This document shows, piece by piece, positions 21,575-33,651 of a stretch of 64,000 nucleotides of DNA (the stretch's first letter is position 1; each line of letters opens with the position of its first letter). The translations under genes and the position numbers were made by a program. Where the stretch lies: positions 248,001 through 312,000 of the forward strand of contig NW_024881825.1 in the NCBI RefSeq assembly GCF_019059575.1, read 5' to 3'. The notes below the pieces were generated by a model. The model did not search any database, was not told the DNA's origin, and saw only the letters and a list, made by a program, of their open reading frames with translations. The stretch comes from Amphibalanus amphitrite (lineage: Eukaryota > Arthropoda > Thecostraca > Balanomorpha > Balanidae).

Positions 21575-22735
21575 GGAGCGAGCGAGAGGATGGGCCTTGC
21601 ACGTGCGAAATTGCGAGGGGGTACCTCCAACTAACTTGTGCACTGCACCCTACTAACCGGTCTTTAGCGATGTGCCAAATTTCAGCGCAATCGGCCTAGC
21701 CGTTCTCGAGATCTGGAAGCGGCACACTGCACGTGCGCACGTGCAAGCGGGGTCCAAACTGACTTTTGCACGGCACCCTACTAACTGGTCCCCAACCGTG
21801 TACCAAATTTGAGCGCAATCGGCCCAGCCGTTCTCGAGATCTGGGAGCGCCCCCTGCACGTGCGCACGTGCTGTAGCACCCCAACCTTAACACATGCAGA
21901 TGAATTATCTGATGGAGACCTAACTGTGTACCGAGTTTCAATTCAATCGGCCCAACCGTTGTGCCGTTATTGAGGTTGCAATTTTGGGGTTCTTAAAAAA
22001 TGTCCAACTTTACCACGCGCCACGTGCGGTGGTTGGCAAGAACGCATGGTGGCCATCACACCACAGAACTTTTACGTCCAAGTGACATTCAGTAAAGAAG
22101 ACCGCTTGTCAATCGGATGTCCCGTTCCTAAGATATTAGCTTTTGAAGAGCGTCCCCACGGCCGGCCGGCCGGCCGGCCGGCCGCTCATACTCAGGATTT
22201 TCCCTTAAAGGGACCCTCCCACCTTCAAAAAAGTTAATGAATTGGCATGAAAGTGATGTCGCTCGGTTCAGAAAGAGCGAAAACGAATATCTACCAAATT
22301 TCACCGAAAAATATTCACTGGTTTTCAATATATTAGGCTTTTACTTTTGTTTACTTTTTGGGATCTCCCCTGTTACTAGCGACTTTATTTGGAAGCAATA
22401 ATTTGGCAGCCTTAAAGTGCGGCAGACGTTGCGCGCAAACCAGCGTATACCATCACGTGTTAACAATGGTTTTAGTCTAAGATTTAAAAATCGTTAGATC
22501 TCCGCTGACGTCACAAATTCTAAGGGGGCATTCCAATGCATTAGCCCCTTAGAATCCGAAAACTGCAAGTTTGAAATTCCATATCTTCGAATTAAAGCAT
22601 TTTTCGATGTTGTGAGTGCCCAAACCGGTATTTGCAGGCCATGGCCACCAATTTGGCTATCTCAACTCAAAACTAATGTTAAGGTGGGAGTGTCCCTTTA
22701 ATTCAGTATGAGACTCCGCTCGCTTCGCTCGCTCC
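21575..22735 (+). mobile_element. Family E repeat, copy E1 (interrupted by F)
   Basis: Termini GGAGCGAGCGAG / CTCGCTTCGCTCGCTCC form an inverted repeat. It shares with 47691-48541 the CGCCTTTTGGGCG lead, two tandem ~127-bp blocks (CGCAATCGGCCCAGCCGTT.., TGCACGTGCGCACGTGC) and a run of GGCC units. Element F splits it at TTAA. Confidence 0.7.
22205..22701 (+). mobile_element. MITE family F (497 bp) nested in E1
   Basis: Terminal inverted repeat AGGGAC(C/A)CTCCCACCTT bounded by TTAA at 22205-22208 and 22698-22701. An internal hairpin ATTCTAAGGGG..CCCCTTAGAAT lies at about 22518-22554. Non-coding. Confidence 0.8.
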
Positions 22736-25700
22736 GTAATCACAGTTTTTAAGGACCCAACCTTCGTCATAGTTGCTTGGCATAGTAATAGTTGCTTAGT
22801 AATCACCGTCCTAAATGTAAAATTCCTTGCTAGCTCTGAGTGGACAAAAGGCGATCCCATACAAATCACAACATTCCTTCGATTGGATATCCACTCGCAA
22901 GGCGAGCGTAACGGTCCTTGTCTAGTCTCATATCCAGCTACAAATTCGCCTGCAATCATCATCATCATCAATCATCATCATCAATTGTATTACGTCTAGA
23001 GACAAGACAAGCATGGGCATAACAAACATACACAATGCACACAAGACATACGCCAGAAAACATATGCACAATCATACCTACACCAAAACATAGGCATACC
23101 AAAAACAACATAACACTATCATATGGGTGGCGCTAATATCATTTGTATTAGTGCCCATGCCTCCCCAGTGTTCTGAGCCAGGAGCCAACTGAGCGAGTCG
23201 GTGACTCCACAGGGGGGTCTTGGGGTGTACATAATCTCAGGTGGGATATGACCTCCAGGTGGGATATGACCTCCTCCAATGCCACATCTTTTCGCGAGCT
23301 TGATACGATTGAATGTAGGGCCTCATGATGGCGCCTCTCAGTGAAAGCTGGACTGGCCGTCCGGCGCGCGGCGCCGAGAGCGGTGCATGGGTCGGGATCC
23401 CGTCCGCACGGCTGTCACGTGGTCTGTAAGCTGCGCCCACCCTCAGCACGTCACCCGGCACCTTCTCACCACGTGATCGGAGGAGCGGCCGGCCGGGTCC
23501 AGCCTCGTCAGTGCCTTTGTGTATATCTCGGCATATGGTATCTCCGCTATTTCCTATCGGTGTGTCAGTGCGGAAGCTCTCAACTACATAGTATCGGACT
23601 ACATCAAGATAATCAGTAATGCAGCTGCACGTTCCCTTTTACTGTGTGTTTCGCATCAGTAGCCATCGATGATAACTCCGGCTAGCAGCGACGGCGAGCG
23701 GCATGAGTGCGGCGGCATTGGCAACACTGGTTGTTCAGAGCGTGGGAGTCGCAGCGGGCGCCGATAGCATCAGCCACCCACCCACCACGCCGAACGCCGG
23801 GTATAACACCGTCTTTGCGTTCAGTCTGGAATGTATGCGTACCCGACCGATAGGGCCTATCGCAGTATCTCACACAGGCGGTCACGCGCGGGTCTCACGC
23901 TCACCGCGTGCCTCCCACCCGCTCCCGATCGTCTGGTATCGGAGACCATCGGTGATGAAGTCCAAACAGCCGAGCGCCGGTAAACAAGGCGCCGCCGACC
24001 TTCCAGCGGCCGGCAGGTGCCGTGTGATCCTCCCCGCGCGGGCGGGCGCAGTTGTTTACCGGGGAAGCTCGCGGACCATTACCGCCGGAGGGACGGCCTC
24101 TCACCCCGGCCCGGGCGCCGGCGCTGCGCGGGTCAGCTTCACTTTCTGTTGGCGCAGCGGACGGGCCGGCAGACGGCGATTACCTCCGGCGACCTTGACG
24201 CAACGCGAACCGGGTCAGCGGCCGGGAGTCGGCAGCGGAGCGGCGAAAGGCGCCGACTTTCTCCGCAGGCCGCAGCTCGGGCGGCCGTCCCCCGGCTCCC
24301 AGGTCAGTTCGGTAGCGGTCCAAGGCCGCCACTGACCGAGCGCCGCGCGGGGGGGGGGGGTGCTACGTGCGCCTCCGGCAGGCAGGAGGACGAGTCACCG
24401 CGCCGGGGACATCGGGAAGGAGGCACTAGGGTAGCTCAGGTCCGAACCGAAAGAGGAAGCGAGCTGTCTCTGACCGACAGGAACGAACGGAGTCCGGCTC
24501 CACCAGATACACTAATCGAGCTCTCTACGTTTGGAGTGATTCTGGACCGGGCCCAAACGCTGGAAACTGGACGGACCTCCAGCCATGACGGCGCGGGCGA
24601 GAGCCGCACTGGAAATACTCGTTCGCGGTGAAACCGAGCGCCTGTCGCGCGGATGACGCCCGCCGCGCTGCGGGGCCGGGAAAGCGCCGCGCGCCGCCGC
24701 CGCCGGTGTCATTGTGGGCCGATCTATTGACGGGGAGTGGTCGAAGATCTTCTCCGGGAGACAGTGCAGCAGGGAGCACGGTGCAGGTTCCGCCGCCGTT
24801 CGGCTTTCTCTGCGACTGCCCGCGCGTATACGCGGCCACGTGGGAACGATGGCTTGGAGCGCCGCCGGCCTGTGAACAGCTGTGTGCACCCGACGAGCCG
24901 AGACAGTGGGCCGGGACAGCCGCGGGAACGGTCTGTATGTATGTACATACAGCTGCCGTATCAACCTGTGCTGATCAGATCGGATTGGCATTGAGCTGAC
25001 TGCTTTATATAATGGTAAAATGAGCTTACGATGATTATGTAGCGTAGCAAATTACAAATAACAATATCACAATAACACATCACCTCATGTGTTTTTTGTG
25101 TGTGGACCAATGAATGATTCCGTGAAAGTGATGGGTTTGGTACAAAGCCGTGAAAAATTGTGGTCGAGCAAACACACGCCTGACGTCTGTCGGCTGGTCC
25201 AATCATTGATCCGAAGTGTAAATCATATCACTCGAAACGTTATTGTTTAGCGGTGATGGCACGATGATGAATGAAAATGCTTCAAATTTCAACAGTACAT
25301 TCGAAACAGGATTCGAAAGCCTATCTGGCTAGAGAATCTAAAATGCGAAAACGATCATTTGTAAACAGCATTATATTGTTCACATAACAACTTCCGTTAT
25401 TGAGTTAGAAGCATTTTAATTTGAAAATTGCATTAGGGAAATATTCAAGCCGTCTATCCTAGCTGGCAGTCACGTCTCCAGTAAGACCAGGGTGACTCAG
25501 ATCACGATTTGCTAGCGTGTTTCATCCCAAAGTTATAAATAAAAGCCCGAGTCATTTTGGTTATGCCAAAAAATATGAATAAAATAAATTTATTCCGAAA
25601 ACCAACACACGCTCTCAAACGTGACAAGCTTCGCGCCATTTCACGGACCACAAGTTCGCAACTTTCGGATGAGAGACAAGTTTGAAACGGCACGTCAGCC

Positions 25701-26040
25701 GGACAATCGGCATGACGTGCCCGGTCGGGTACACCAATTATCTGCGCCCAGGGAGGCTCGGCCCAGCGGCGGGCGGCGATGATTCGGCAGCTTGTCCACT
25801 TAATGGCAGCAAACACCTGGCCGGCAGCTAACGACTGCGCCTCCGCTGGAGAACGCCGCCGCCTTCGCCGCGTCACTCCGCACCTGCTGTCGAAAACGCT
25901 TCCGTCTCAATCGTGTCCAAGACAGGTGTCGGCTCCCGTACTGACAATGGCGGCGCGCCCGACACGCACAAACTTCCTGCTACACCATAGGACGACCACC
26001 GATCACGGCGCCGATAGTGAGTGCGTGAGGGAGCGCTCGC
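22736..26040. other. Intergenic; GC-rich island 23700-24950
   Basis: Mixed AT-rich sequence and a CpG-rich block with overlapping frames on both strands, as expected of GC-rich DNA. It could hold a promoter or first exon, but I see no defensible coding frame. Confidence 0.4.
22946..22984. repeat. ATC trinucleotide microsatellite
   Basis: Two short runs of ATC/TCA separated by AATC. Confidence 0.8.
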
Positions 26041-26049
26041 AGTCGGCCG

Positions 26050-26231
26050 TTCACCGTCCTCCGTCCACTGTCCACCGCCCAACGTCCACCCTCCACCGTT
26101 CACCGTCCACCGTCCACCGTCCACCATCCGTCCACCGTCCACCGTCCACCCTCCACCACCCACCGTCCACCGTCCACCGTCCACCGTCCACCGTCCACCG
26201 TCCACCATCCACCGTCCACCGTCCACCGCCC
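26050..26231. repeat. CCACCGT heptamer array
   Basis: About 25 tandem CCACCGT units with variants (CCACCAT, CCACCCT). A short remainder continues after element C at 27414-27450. Confidence 0.9.
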
Positions 26232-27413
26232 TTAACCCGCGCCCCGTAGGGGGGGGGGCCGAAACGGCCCCCCCCTGTCCTTTTCGGTCGATATCTCCTA
26301 AACGGCTGGAGATATCGCCACCAAACTTTCAGGACCCCTCCGGGCATCAATTTTACACATTGTGACCAAAAATTTTTCCAGAGGCTGTGATAGGTTGGCC
26401 ACAAATGACGTCAGAGTGACGTCATGTTCTGTCATTTTCGACCGAAAAAAGACCTTCGCGAGAAGACCTGTCAGGCCTACAGCTTTGAAGATACAGAAAA
26501 ATGAGCAAGACATAAAAGGTGTAGAATTGACAGGGCTACAAAACTGCTATCTCGGATTTTTGAAATTTTTGAGTTTTGATCCCCAAAAATCAAAAAAGCA
26601 TTTTTTTGGATATATTACCCAAGAAATCCAAAAAGTTTTTTGAGTTTCGAAAAAAACCGGAATATATGTGATAGTACCTACCGTCTTCTATCTACATACC
26701 AAATTTCAGATCGATACCTCGTTTTTTGGCCAAGTTATAGCGAAAAAACTGTTCAAAAATGATGACGTCAAATTTTCAAACTCAATTGTTGGCAATTCTA
26801 GAACTCGTAGAGCAAAACAAAGACCACCATTAGACTCCCCGTGACGAGCTGCATCGAATGGATACCCATTTTATGCAAAAATATCAACTTTGAAATTTGA
26901 CCTAATTTGACCTGACCTTGACCTGACCTTCACCAAAACGTGACCTAGGCTGGCCCCAAAGGCTGCCTAACCCACATAATCGCATTTGTCATGTAAAATG
27001 GACCATAAAACATGTATCACACGACACATTCATATTGTGACCCCCGGTGACCTGACCTCGCTCTGACCTGACCTGGTATCAGTGACCTCAGATAGCAAAG
27101 TATGTGTTTGACGAACAATATACCATCGATGGTTTTCAATAAATTACCAATTTACTCGATTTCACAGCACATTTCTTGAATTGCCTGTGAACGGTGAAAA
27201 TCTGACCTTTGACCTGACCTGTGACGTCATCGGTTTGACCTAGGTCAATGAAATTTGGTCACAAGGTAGTTCCCGGGTAGGGCTATCAAACGCCGTTTGA
27301 ATTTTGAAAATCGGCCGGTAACTTTTCGAGATCTTAGGGGGGGGGGCCGAAACGGCCCCCCCCCCCCCTACGGGTGGTAGGGTCCGCCGGTAGCCCTACG
27401 GGGCGCGGGTTAA
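26232..27413 (+). mobile_element. TTAA element family C (1182 bp)
   Basis: TTAACCCGCGCCCCGTAGGG at the left, its inverse complement at the right, TTAA on both sides. Both ends carry G-run + CCGAAACGG + C-run hairpins (26250-26274, 27338-27366). AGGTCA words at 26900-26945, 27050-27095 and 27210-27245. It is inserted in a CCACCGT heptamer array that resumes on the other side. Confidence 0.87.
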
Positions 27414-27449
27414 GCCGCCCGTCCTCCCGTCCACCGTCCATCCGCCCGC

Positions 27450-29245
27450 CGGCCCGACCGCCGGCTGACGGGTGACAGGTCGTGTCACGATCGGGGTCGC
27501 GGCGGTCACGGCTCGACTCGCCGCCAGCCGAGTCGGTGCTGACCGGCAGAGTGGCCCCGGCGCGGGCTGTCTCTGACCGAGCAGGCGGTCACGATCCGCG
27601 GCTGAGCCGACGCTCCCGATCGCCGACAGGTCCGTGTCCGTCACAGACGCACTGCCGGGAGGAGAGGGATGCTGGGGCAACGGGAGCTGACCTCGCCCGG
27701 ACAGTAGTAACGGGAGGAGAGGGATGCTGGGGCAACGGGAGCTGACCTCTCGTGTGTCAGGTTCGTACTTTATTATGGGAAGGCACGGCACTGGTTCAGT
27801 CTATCTGAAACTCCTGTACGTTTTTGTTTTGAACGGATATCGGAGCATTTTGCCGGGATGTATATTGGAACGTCAACCACGAACGCAGTTGTGAAACAAA
27901 TTTCAACGTCACACCAGCACAAGTATCCATGCATTTGTTTTTCTTTGTGGGTAGGATGCCCTGAATTACCGAAGCAAATTAGGCATGTGCATCACATAAA
28001 CGGGGTAGGACGTATTGTCGCTCCTAACAACAGCCCCATCGTAATCACTAGCCCTCTGGGACCACAAGCGCGCGAGGAGAGAGACACCGATCCCGACATG
28101 ATTGACGCTCTCGGCTGCCAGCCCCCGGCGCACTTTCTAGCCGTTCCCAGGGCGGCTATCACCGCACCTCCACGCGTCCCGAGACACATCCACCAATCAG
28201 GCGAGCCGCTAAAGAAACGATCCGCCAGATGAGATCCATAATTCATCGGGCCGCGCCCGCGCCCTGTCTCCAGTTCCGGTCAGCGGCCGGGACGCCTCCC
28301 GGCGGACGGGGCGACAGGGCGAGAGGTGAGAGGATCCAGATCCAGCCACAACCCTACCTACACACACAGCCAGTCGACTACCGGCTCGGGGCGAGGAGGA
28401 CTGTCAGCTCCCTGATCCGCCACCAGCGCTGAGGCTTCTCAGGGTGAGAGACATCTGCACCACGCAGACCTGTGCATTTGAATCTTTGAGCAATATCTCC
28501 CGATGGGTTATTAGTCGGTTGATGAAACTGCAAAAACAAATGACGATTCAAATAAATCCATGTTCGATTCATGAAGCCAATAGATTGCATTCATATTTGA
28601 TATGCCAGCTTCATTGTATATTGTCAGATCACTTCCCTTCCGTCCCCGGCTCAGCCACCATGAACCATTGCATTGTTTCTTTTCCCATTTCGTGACGTGC
28701 CGGTGCCGGTGCTCGTGCCCGGTGCTCGAGACTGGCTCTGCCGACCGCCGCAGACCACAGAGATGTCCCCGGTCGTCGAGAAAGTCTGCGCCACACGCCG
28801 GACAAGGCCGCTCCCGAAAAACCACGTGCCCGAAGACAGAGCCGGCCGCCGCTTTCACGGGAGATGTGTCAACAGAGCGGCGTGAGCGCGCGGCGAGCCC
28901 GGGGCCCGGAGAGATCGGCGCGAGGGCCACGGCGCCGCCAGAGAGCCGGCGCGGCGGTGCGTCCGTGTGGCTGCCAGCGGCGGGTCACGGGTCGCCAGTC
29001 TGGATATAGGTAGGATAACATGTTGGATATTTCCAGTGCCCGAGCTCCGGTATCGACAGTGTTGTTTCGTGATGGTCCGACATCAGAAGCGGTCCGCCTG
29101 ATAACATGGTTTTCCACACTGTGGGATTCCGACTTGCAATTATGTTTCTTGAGTGATAATAAAACATCTGTTCCCTAGACATAGTTAAGGTGTCAGTATA
29201 TAGATATTTGTAAACAAATTAAGCAATAAATGATAATGGTGAGAG
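27450..29245. other. Intergenic sequence left of retrotransposon
   Basis: Includes a short tandem duplication (GGGAGGAGAGGGATGCTGGG at about 27656 and 27713) and GC-rich patches at 28050-28330 and 28690-28990. No supported gene. Confidence 0.5.
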
Positions 29246-29250
29246 CTTTT

Positions 29251-29401
29251 TGAAACACAACGAGGTCTCGGTCTAGACTGACTGTATTCAGACGGAACGG
29301 GTCCCTCGCCGGTGCCCAGTCACGTGACCGTCCCGGCCTCAGGCACGGTCAGCTGGCGCCGGTGGCCCGGCGGCCGGCACGCGACAACCCACAACGCCAC
29401 A
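29251..29401 (-). repeat. 3' LTR of gypsy element
   Basis: Copy of 33652-33802, identical by eye. Read on the minus strand it begins TGTGGCGTTG and ends GTGTTTCA. It is only 151 bp, short for this family. Confidence 0.96.
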
Positions 29402-29413
29402 TTCCTCCCCACC
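29402..29413 (-). other. Polypurine tract of gypsy element
   Basis: Minus strand reads GGTGGGGAGGAA directly before the 3' LTR TGTGG, the standard plus-strand priming position. Confidence 0.75.
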
Positions 29414-29517
29414 AGATCTTGACATAAAACAATGCACGATATATACACGAATTAAAACCTATCATACAAAGCGAACACGACCATGAATTGACAAAGCATA
29501 GGACGGTGCGTACGATC

Positions 29518-32500
29518 TTACGCATAACTCAATCGGTCCGGTCCGGGAAGCGGCCTGGGACGGAGCACCCGGTCGGACACTGCCGGCGCCGCTACGGCCG
29601 CCGGCGGAGCGCCCAACTCAGGGGAGACCGGCCCGGCCAGCGAGCCAGGCGGCCCGGCGTCAGCCAGCGGCGACGCCAGATCCGCCGGATCCGGACCCCA
29701 GTCCGGACTCTGCACCCCCGGAACACCGCGGCATGGACGCACCCGATCGACATGTCGCACCAATACACGGCCATCATTCAAACGGACAGTGAGTTTCACA
29801 CCGCGTCGTCCAATCAATACCCCCTGAAGCCAGTTTCTTCCCCTCGAGCCCTGCAACTGTCCGACAGCCGAGACATAAACTGGTTCGCCTATATTCACAG
29901 AGTGTGAGTCTGCCTGTCGACACCCCCGGTCCTTACACCGTTTCTGTCGGTCCTGTTCCCGTCGGACAGTTTCCTCCAGGTCGGGTCGCAGCATATCGAC
30001 CGGCGTGCGTAACTGACGGCCAAACATCAGCTCTGCTGGTGACGTATGTGTCGTGCTATGGCTGACTGTGCGATAGTTGAATAAAAATCGAGACACTTTA
30101 GTGTTGACCGAGCCTCTACCCTGCTTATTGAGGCTTCGCTTAAACGTCTGAACAGCCCGCTCTACAAGCCCATTGGATTTCGGAGAGAACGGAGGTGAGG
30201 TCAGATGACAAATGCCGTTCACCCGACAAAACGCTTCGAACTCTGGAGAGACAAAACACTGGGCGTTGTCAGAGACTAGGGTTCTGGGGACTCCCCAGCA
30301 CGCGAATGAGCTTCTCAGCTTTTCCAGGGTGGTTTCAGTAGTAGCCTGTCTGCAGGGAAAAACATCCATCCACTTCGAATAGGCATCGACTATAATCAAA
30401 AACATACTACCTTGAAACGGACCGCAAAAATCAATGTGCACTCGCTGCCAGCATCCAGACGGCCACTCCCAGGGATGGATTGGCGTCTCTGGTAGACTGG
30501 AGCGCCATTCCTGACATGTGGAGCATTTACTGACCATCTCAGAAATATCACGGTCCATGTTTGGCCACCAAACATAACGTCTGGCGAATGACTTGGTCCT
30601 GCCCTCCCCACAGTGTCCACTATGCAGGAGCCGCAGTACCGATGCGCGACCTTGGGGCGGAACGATCACCCGTGCTCCCCAAAGTACGCAGCCACCCTGT
30701 GAGCTGAGCTCAGACTCCCGACATTTATATGGCCCAAATTCAGAAGAAAGCGGTACACCACACGAAGGCCAGCCGTCCTGAACATATCGATAGACAGCAG
30801 ACACGACTGGATCACGCGCAGTCCACTGACGAATCTGCTGTGCTGTTATTGGACTGGAGTCCAAAACCTCCATCATGTGGACCAGCTCCGCTGGCACCGG
30901 ACTGCTGGCGTCCGCCGGTACGTCGGGCAGTGGCAGCCGGCTCAGTGCATCACAATGGCCCTGTAACCTGCCAGCACGGTACTCTAGCCGATAATCGTAG
31001 GCCGACAACATCATGGCCCAGCGCACGACTCTGGGCGACGCCATGAGCGGCAGAGGCTTCTGCTCACCGAGTAAGCCCAGCAGGGGCTTATGATCAGTCT
31101 GAACTCTGAACGATCTACCAGCCAGAAAATAGTGGAACTTCTTGACGCCTGCCACCAGGGATAGTGCCTCCCGATCAGTTTGCGAATATCTACGCTCAGT
31201 GTCGTTTAGGGTACGAGAATAGAAGGCCACCGGCCTCTCGCCGCCTGGCGTCAAAATACTAAGCACGCACCCGAGACCAATAGGGCTCGCATCAGCGGAC
31301 AAAATCACATCATATTTCGGATCGAAATGGGCTAACACAGGCGGGCTTAGCAGCAGCTTTTTGCCAGCCTCGAACGCGGAGCGCTCAGTGTCACCCCAGC
31401 GCCACGGCTGGTTCTGGCGAAGCAGGATATACAATGGCGCTAAGACTGTAGAGAGACCCTTCAGGAACTTTCCGTAATAATTAATACCACCCAGCCAGGA
31501 CCTCAGCTGACCCACTGACGCTGGCTCGGGTGCCCGGAGAATGGCACGGACTTTCTCCTCGGTGGCTTCCACACCCCTGGCGCTCACCCTGTGACCAAGG
31601 TACGTTACCTCGGCCAGCCCAAACTGGCACTTCTCACGGTTGACTCGCAGGCCGGAGTCCTGCAGGCGGCCGAGGACGGCCCTCAGCGCGGCGTTGTGAG
31701 AGGTAATGTCTGCCCCAGACACAACCACGTCATCCAGAAAAACCCCGATACCGGGAATGCCCGCTAGGAGCGTTTCGAGGGTTTTCTGGAACAACGCCGG
31801 CGCTGAACTGTACCCAAAACTGAGACGAGTCGGTCTCAACAGCCCACGGTGGGTATTCACTGTGAGATACTGTCTGGAGCTCTCATCTAATGGCAGCTGG
31901 TTATAAGCACACTTTAAATCTATCTTACTGAACACGGTCGCTCCCGCCAGCTTGGGTAGAAGCTCTTCCACCCGCGGCAACGGATACTGATACGGCGTGG
32001 CCACTTTATTAGCTGTCAAACGATAGTCTCCACAGATACGCAGTGAACCGTTTGCTTTCGGTGCGATCACTAGTGGTGCGGCCCATCTACTGTTAGAGAC
32101 CGGCTCCCAGAGACCCTGGCTGATTTGTTTGTCAAGCTCAGAATCAACCTGCGCTCTATATGCCAGAGGAACGGTTCTGGCTTTAAAGAACCGGGGCTGA
32201 ACGTTACCATCCACACCAATATGAACAGGGTCACCGCGGTAGCAGCCCAGGCCGTCCCGGAATACTTCCGGAAACTCCGCCAGAATAGGCTCGACCTGGG
32301 GATGAGCTGTCAACCGACCTATGGCTGGCCAATCCAGCTTAATGGCCTCTAACCAGTTACGACCGAACAGGCAGGGTCCCTCCCCTTTCACAATCACCAA
32401 TGGCAACCGGACCACCTGCTGCCCATACTGAACCCGCACAGTCGCCTCCCCACACACAGGTAACACTTCCCCGCTGTATGTCCTGAGACGGTACGAACAG

Positions 32501-33627
32501 CTGCCCAGGACGGGCGGGTTATCAGGCCAAATCTGTCTGAAAACACTCTCACCACATACAGACAGCGCAGCGCCAGTGTCCAGCTCCATGGAGACGGGCC
32601 GATCATCCAGCATCACGTTCAGCTTGATCGGGGCGCGCCGGTCGCCCGAACACCGGAACAGCGAGTACAGCTCCTCTTCCTCCACCGCCGCGCTCACCGA
32701 CCCGCTGGCAGAGGCCGCTGCCCCTTCCGGACGTCCCGAAGCACTGGCCGACGATGGCACTATCGCCGGCTGAGAGCCGTCAGCCCCCACATCAACCGCG
32801 TCACACTGCACTTGGTCAATGCCCGCACGTCGAGTGGCCGCACACGCGGCTCGGGTATGTCCAAGCTTTCCACACGAGAAACACACTCGCCTGCGGAACG
32901 GACACTTCTCCGATGAGTGACCCCGCCCCAGACAGCGAGGGCAGCGAGGGCAGGGACCGGCCCGACCACCCCGGGCAGGCGCATGAAGCCGGCCGACCGC
33001 CGCTGGCCGCTCCCCACCGGACACGTGGTGCACAGCTGACTCGCCAGACGGGCCCGTCTGACTCTGGGCGATCTCGCCGGCCTGGCGGGCGGCTGCCTCA
33101 TGCGCTGTCGCAATCGCTGTAGCCGATTGTAGAGTGAGGTTCTTCTCGCTGAGCAGCCGGGACTGCAGACGCTCATTCCGGATACCGCTGACGAAACGAT
33201 CGCGCAGCATCTCCTCCAGTATCCCGGCACAGCAGGTGAACTGGCACGGCCGAGCCAGGTGACGCAGCCGGGACAGGAAGGCCGACACCGTCTCGGTATC
33301 CTCCCGGCTGCAGGTGTGAAATCGGTGCCGTGACAGGATCACCGATTCATCCGGCTCGAAGTGAGACGTGAGCACCTCGATGATTCTGGCACAGGTCACC
33401 TCAGCTACCCCCGCCGGGGCAAGCAGGTCCTCCAGGAGCGAGAATGTGTCCGGCTCCAGAGCAGTCAGGAGCACAGCACGCCGCTTAGCGTCCACTGAAA
33501 CCGCGGCCTTCTTGTCGTCGGGAATAAGCAAATCGTTCACGACAAAGAACTGTTCTAGCCTCCTGGCATAGACACCAAAGCTCTCCTCGTTCCGCTTAAA
33601 CACGGGCGGCACCCCAAGCCACGCCAT
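29518..33627 (-). CDS. Gag-Pol polyprotein of Ty3/gypsy retrotransposon, 1369 aa
   Basis: One uninterrupted frame from ATG 33627-33625 to TAA 29520-29518; an in-frame TTG eight codons upstream opens the same frame at the LTR boundary. Order: Gag; two zinc-knuckle-like Cys clusters (about residues 226-262, second CFSCGKLGHTRAAC); aspartic protease LDTGA (350-353); reverse transcriptase with FSKIDLKCAYNQLPL and FLDD (630-633); RNase H (LSADAS about 777-782, TDHKPL about 844); integrase with an HHCC-type finger (about 1002-1038) and D1066, D1120, E1156, exact DD35E spacing; then a basic C-terminal domain. Fusion of gag and pol in one frame, without frameshift, is seen in several gypsy lineages. 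All catalytic residues I can check are present, so it may be active. Confidence 0.96.
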   Translation of the reverse strand: MAWLGVPPVFKRNEESFGVYARRLEQFFVVNDLLIPDDKKAAVSVDAKRRAVLLTALEPDTFSLLEDLLAPAGVAEVTCARIIEVLTSHFEPDESVILSRHRFHTCSREDTETVSAFLSRLRHLARPCQFTCCAGILEEMLRDRFVSGIRNERLQSRLLSEKNLTLQSATAIATAHEAAARQAGEIAQSQTGPSGESAVHHVSGGERPAAVGRLHAPARGGRAGPCPRCPRCLGRGHSSEKCPFRRRVCFSCGKLGHTRAACAATRRAGIDQVQCDAVDVGADGSQPAIVPSSASASGRPEGAAASASGSVSAAVEEEELYSLFRCSGDRRAPIKLNVMLDDRPVSMELDTGAALSVCGESVFRQIWPDNPPVLGSCSYRLRTYSGEVLPVCGEATVRVQYGQQVVRLPLVIVKGEGPCLFGRNWLEAIKLDWPAIGRLTAHPQVEPILAEFPEVFRDGLGCYRGDPVHIGVDGNVQPRFFKARTVPLAYRAQVDSELDKQISQGLWEPVSNSRWAAPLVIAPKANGSLRICGDYRLTANKVATPYQYPLPRVEELLPKLAGATVFSKIDLKCAYNQLPLDESSRQYLTVNTHRGLLRPTRLSFGYSSAPALFQKTLETLLAGIPGIGVFLDDVVVSGADITSHNAALRAVLGRLQDSGLRVNREKCQFGLAEVTYLGHRVSARGVEATEEKVRAILRAPEPASVGQLRSWLGGINYYGKFLKGLSTVLAPLYILLRQNQPWRWGDTERSAFEAGKKLLLSPPVLAHFDPKYDVILSADASPIGLGCVLSILTPGGERPVAFYSRTLNDTERRYSQTDREALSLVAGVKKFHYFLAGRSFRVQTDHKPLLGLLGEQKPLPLMASPRVVRWAMMLSAYDYRLEYRAGRLQGHCDALSRLPLPDVPADASSPVPAELVHMMEVLDSSPITAQQIRQWTARDPVVSAVYRYVQDGWPSCGVPLSSEFGPYKCRESELSSQGGCVLWGARVIVPPQGRASVLRLLHSGHCGEGRTKSFARRYVWWPNMDRDISEMVSKCSTCQEWRSSLPETPIHPWEWPSGCWQRVHIDFCGPFQGSMFLIIVDAYSKWMDVFPCRQATTETTLEKLRSSFACWGVPRTLVSDNAQCFVSPEFEAFCRVNGICHLTSPPFSPKSNGLVERAVQTFKRSLNKQGRGSVNTKVSRFLFNYRTVSHSTTHTSPAELMFGRQLRTPVDMLRPDLEETVRREQDRQKRCKDRGCRQADSHSVNIGEPVYVSAVGQLQGSRGRNWLQGVLIGRRGVKLTVRLNDGRVLVRHVDRVRPCRGVPGVQSPDWGPDPADLASPLADAGPPGSLAGPVSPELGAPPAAVAAPAVSDRVLRPRPLPGPDRLSYA

Positions 33628-33640
33628 GGCTGGTTCCGCA

Positions 33641-33651
33641 CTCGTCGCCAA
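33641..33651 (-). other. Candidate primer-binding site of gypsy element
   Basis: TTGGCGACGAG immediately inside the 5' LTR. TGG is the expected complement of a tRNA CCA end. The tRNA identity cannot be assigned by reading alone. Confidence 0.6.

Noticed and set aside
23703..24631. Overlapping 210- and 204-residue frames
   Set aside because: Two frames open at once on the same strand in a CpG-rich block, as expected without selection; no domain.
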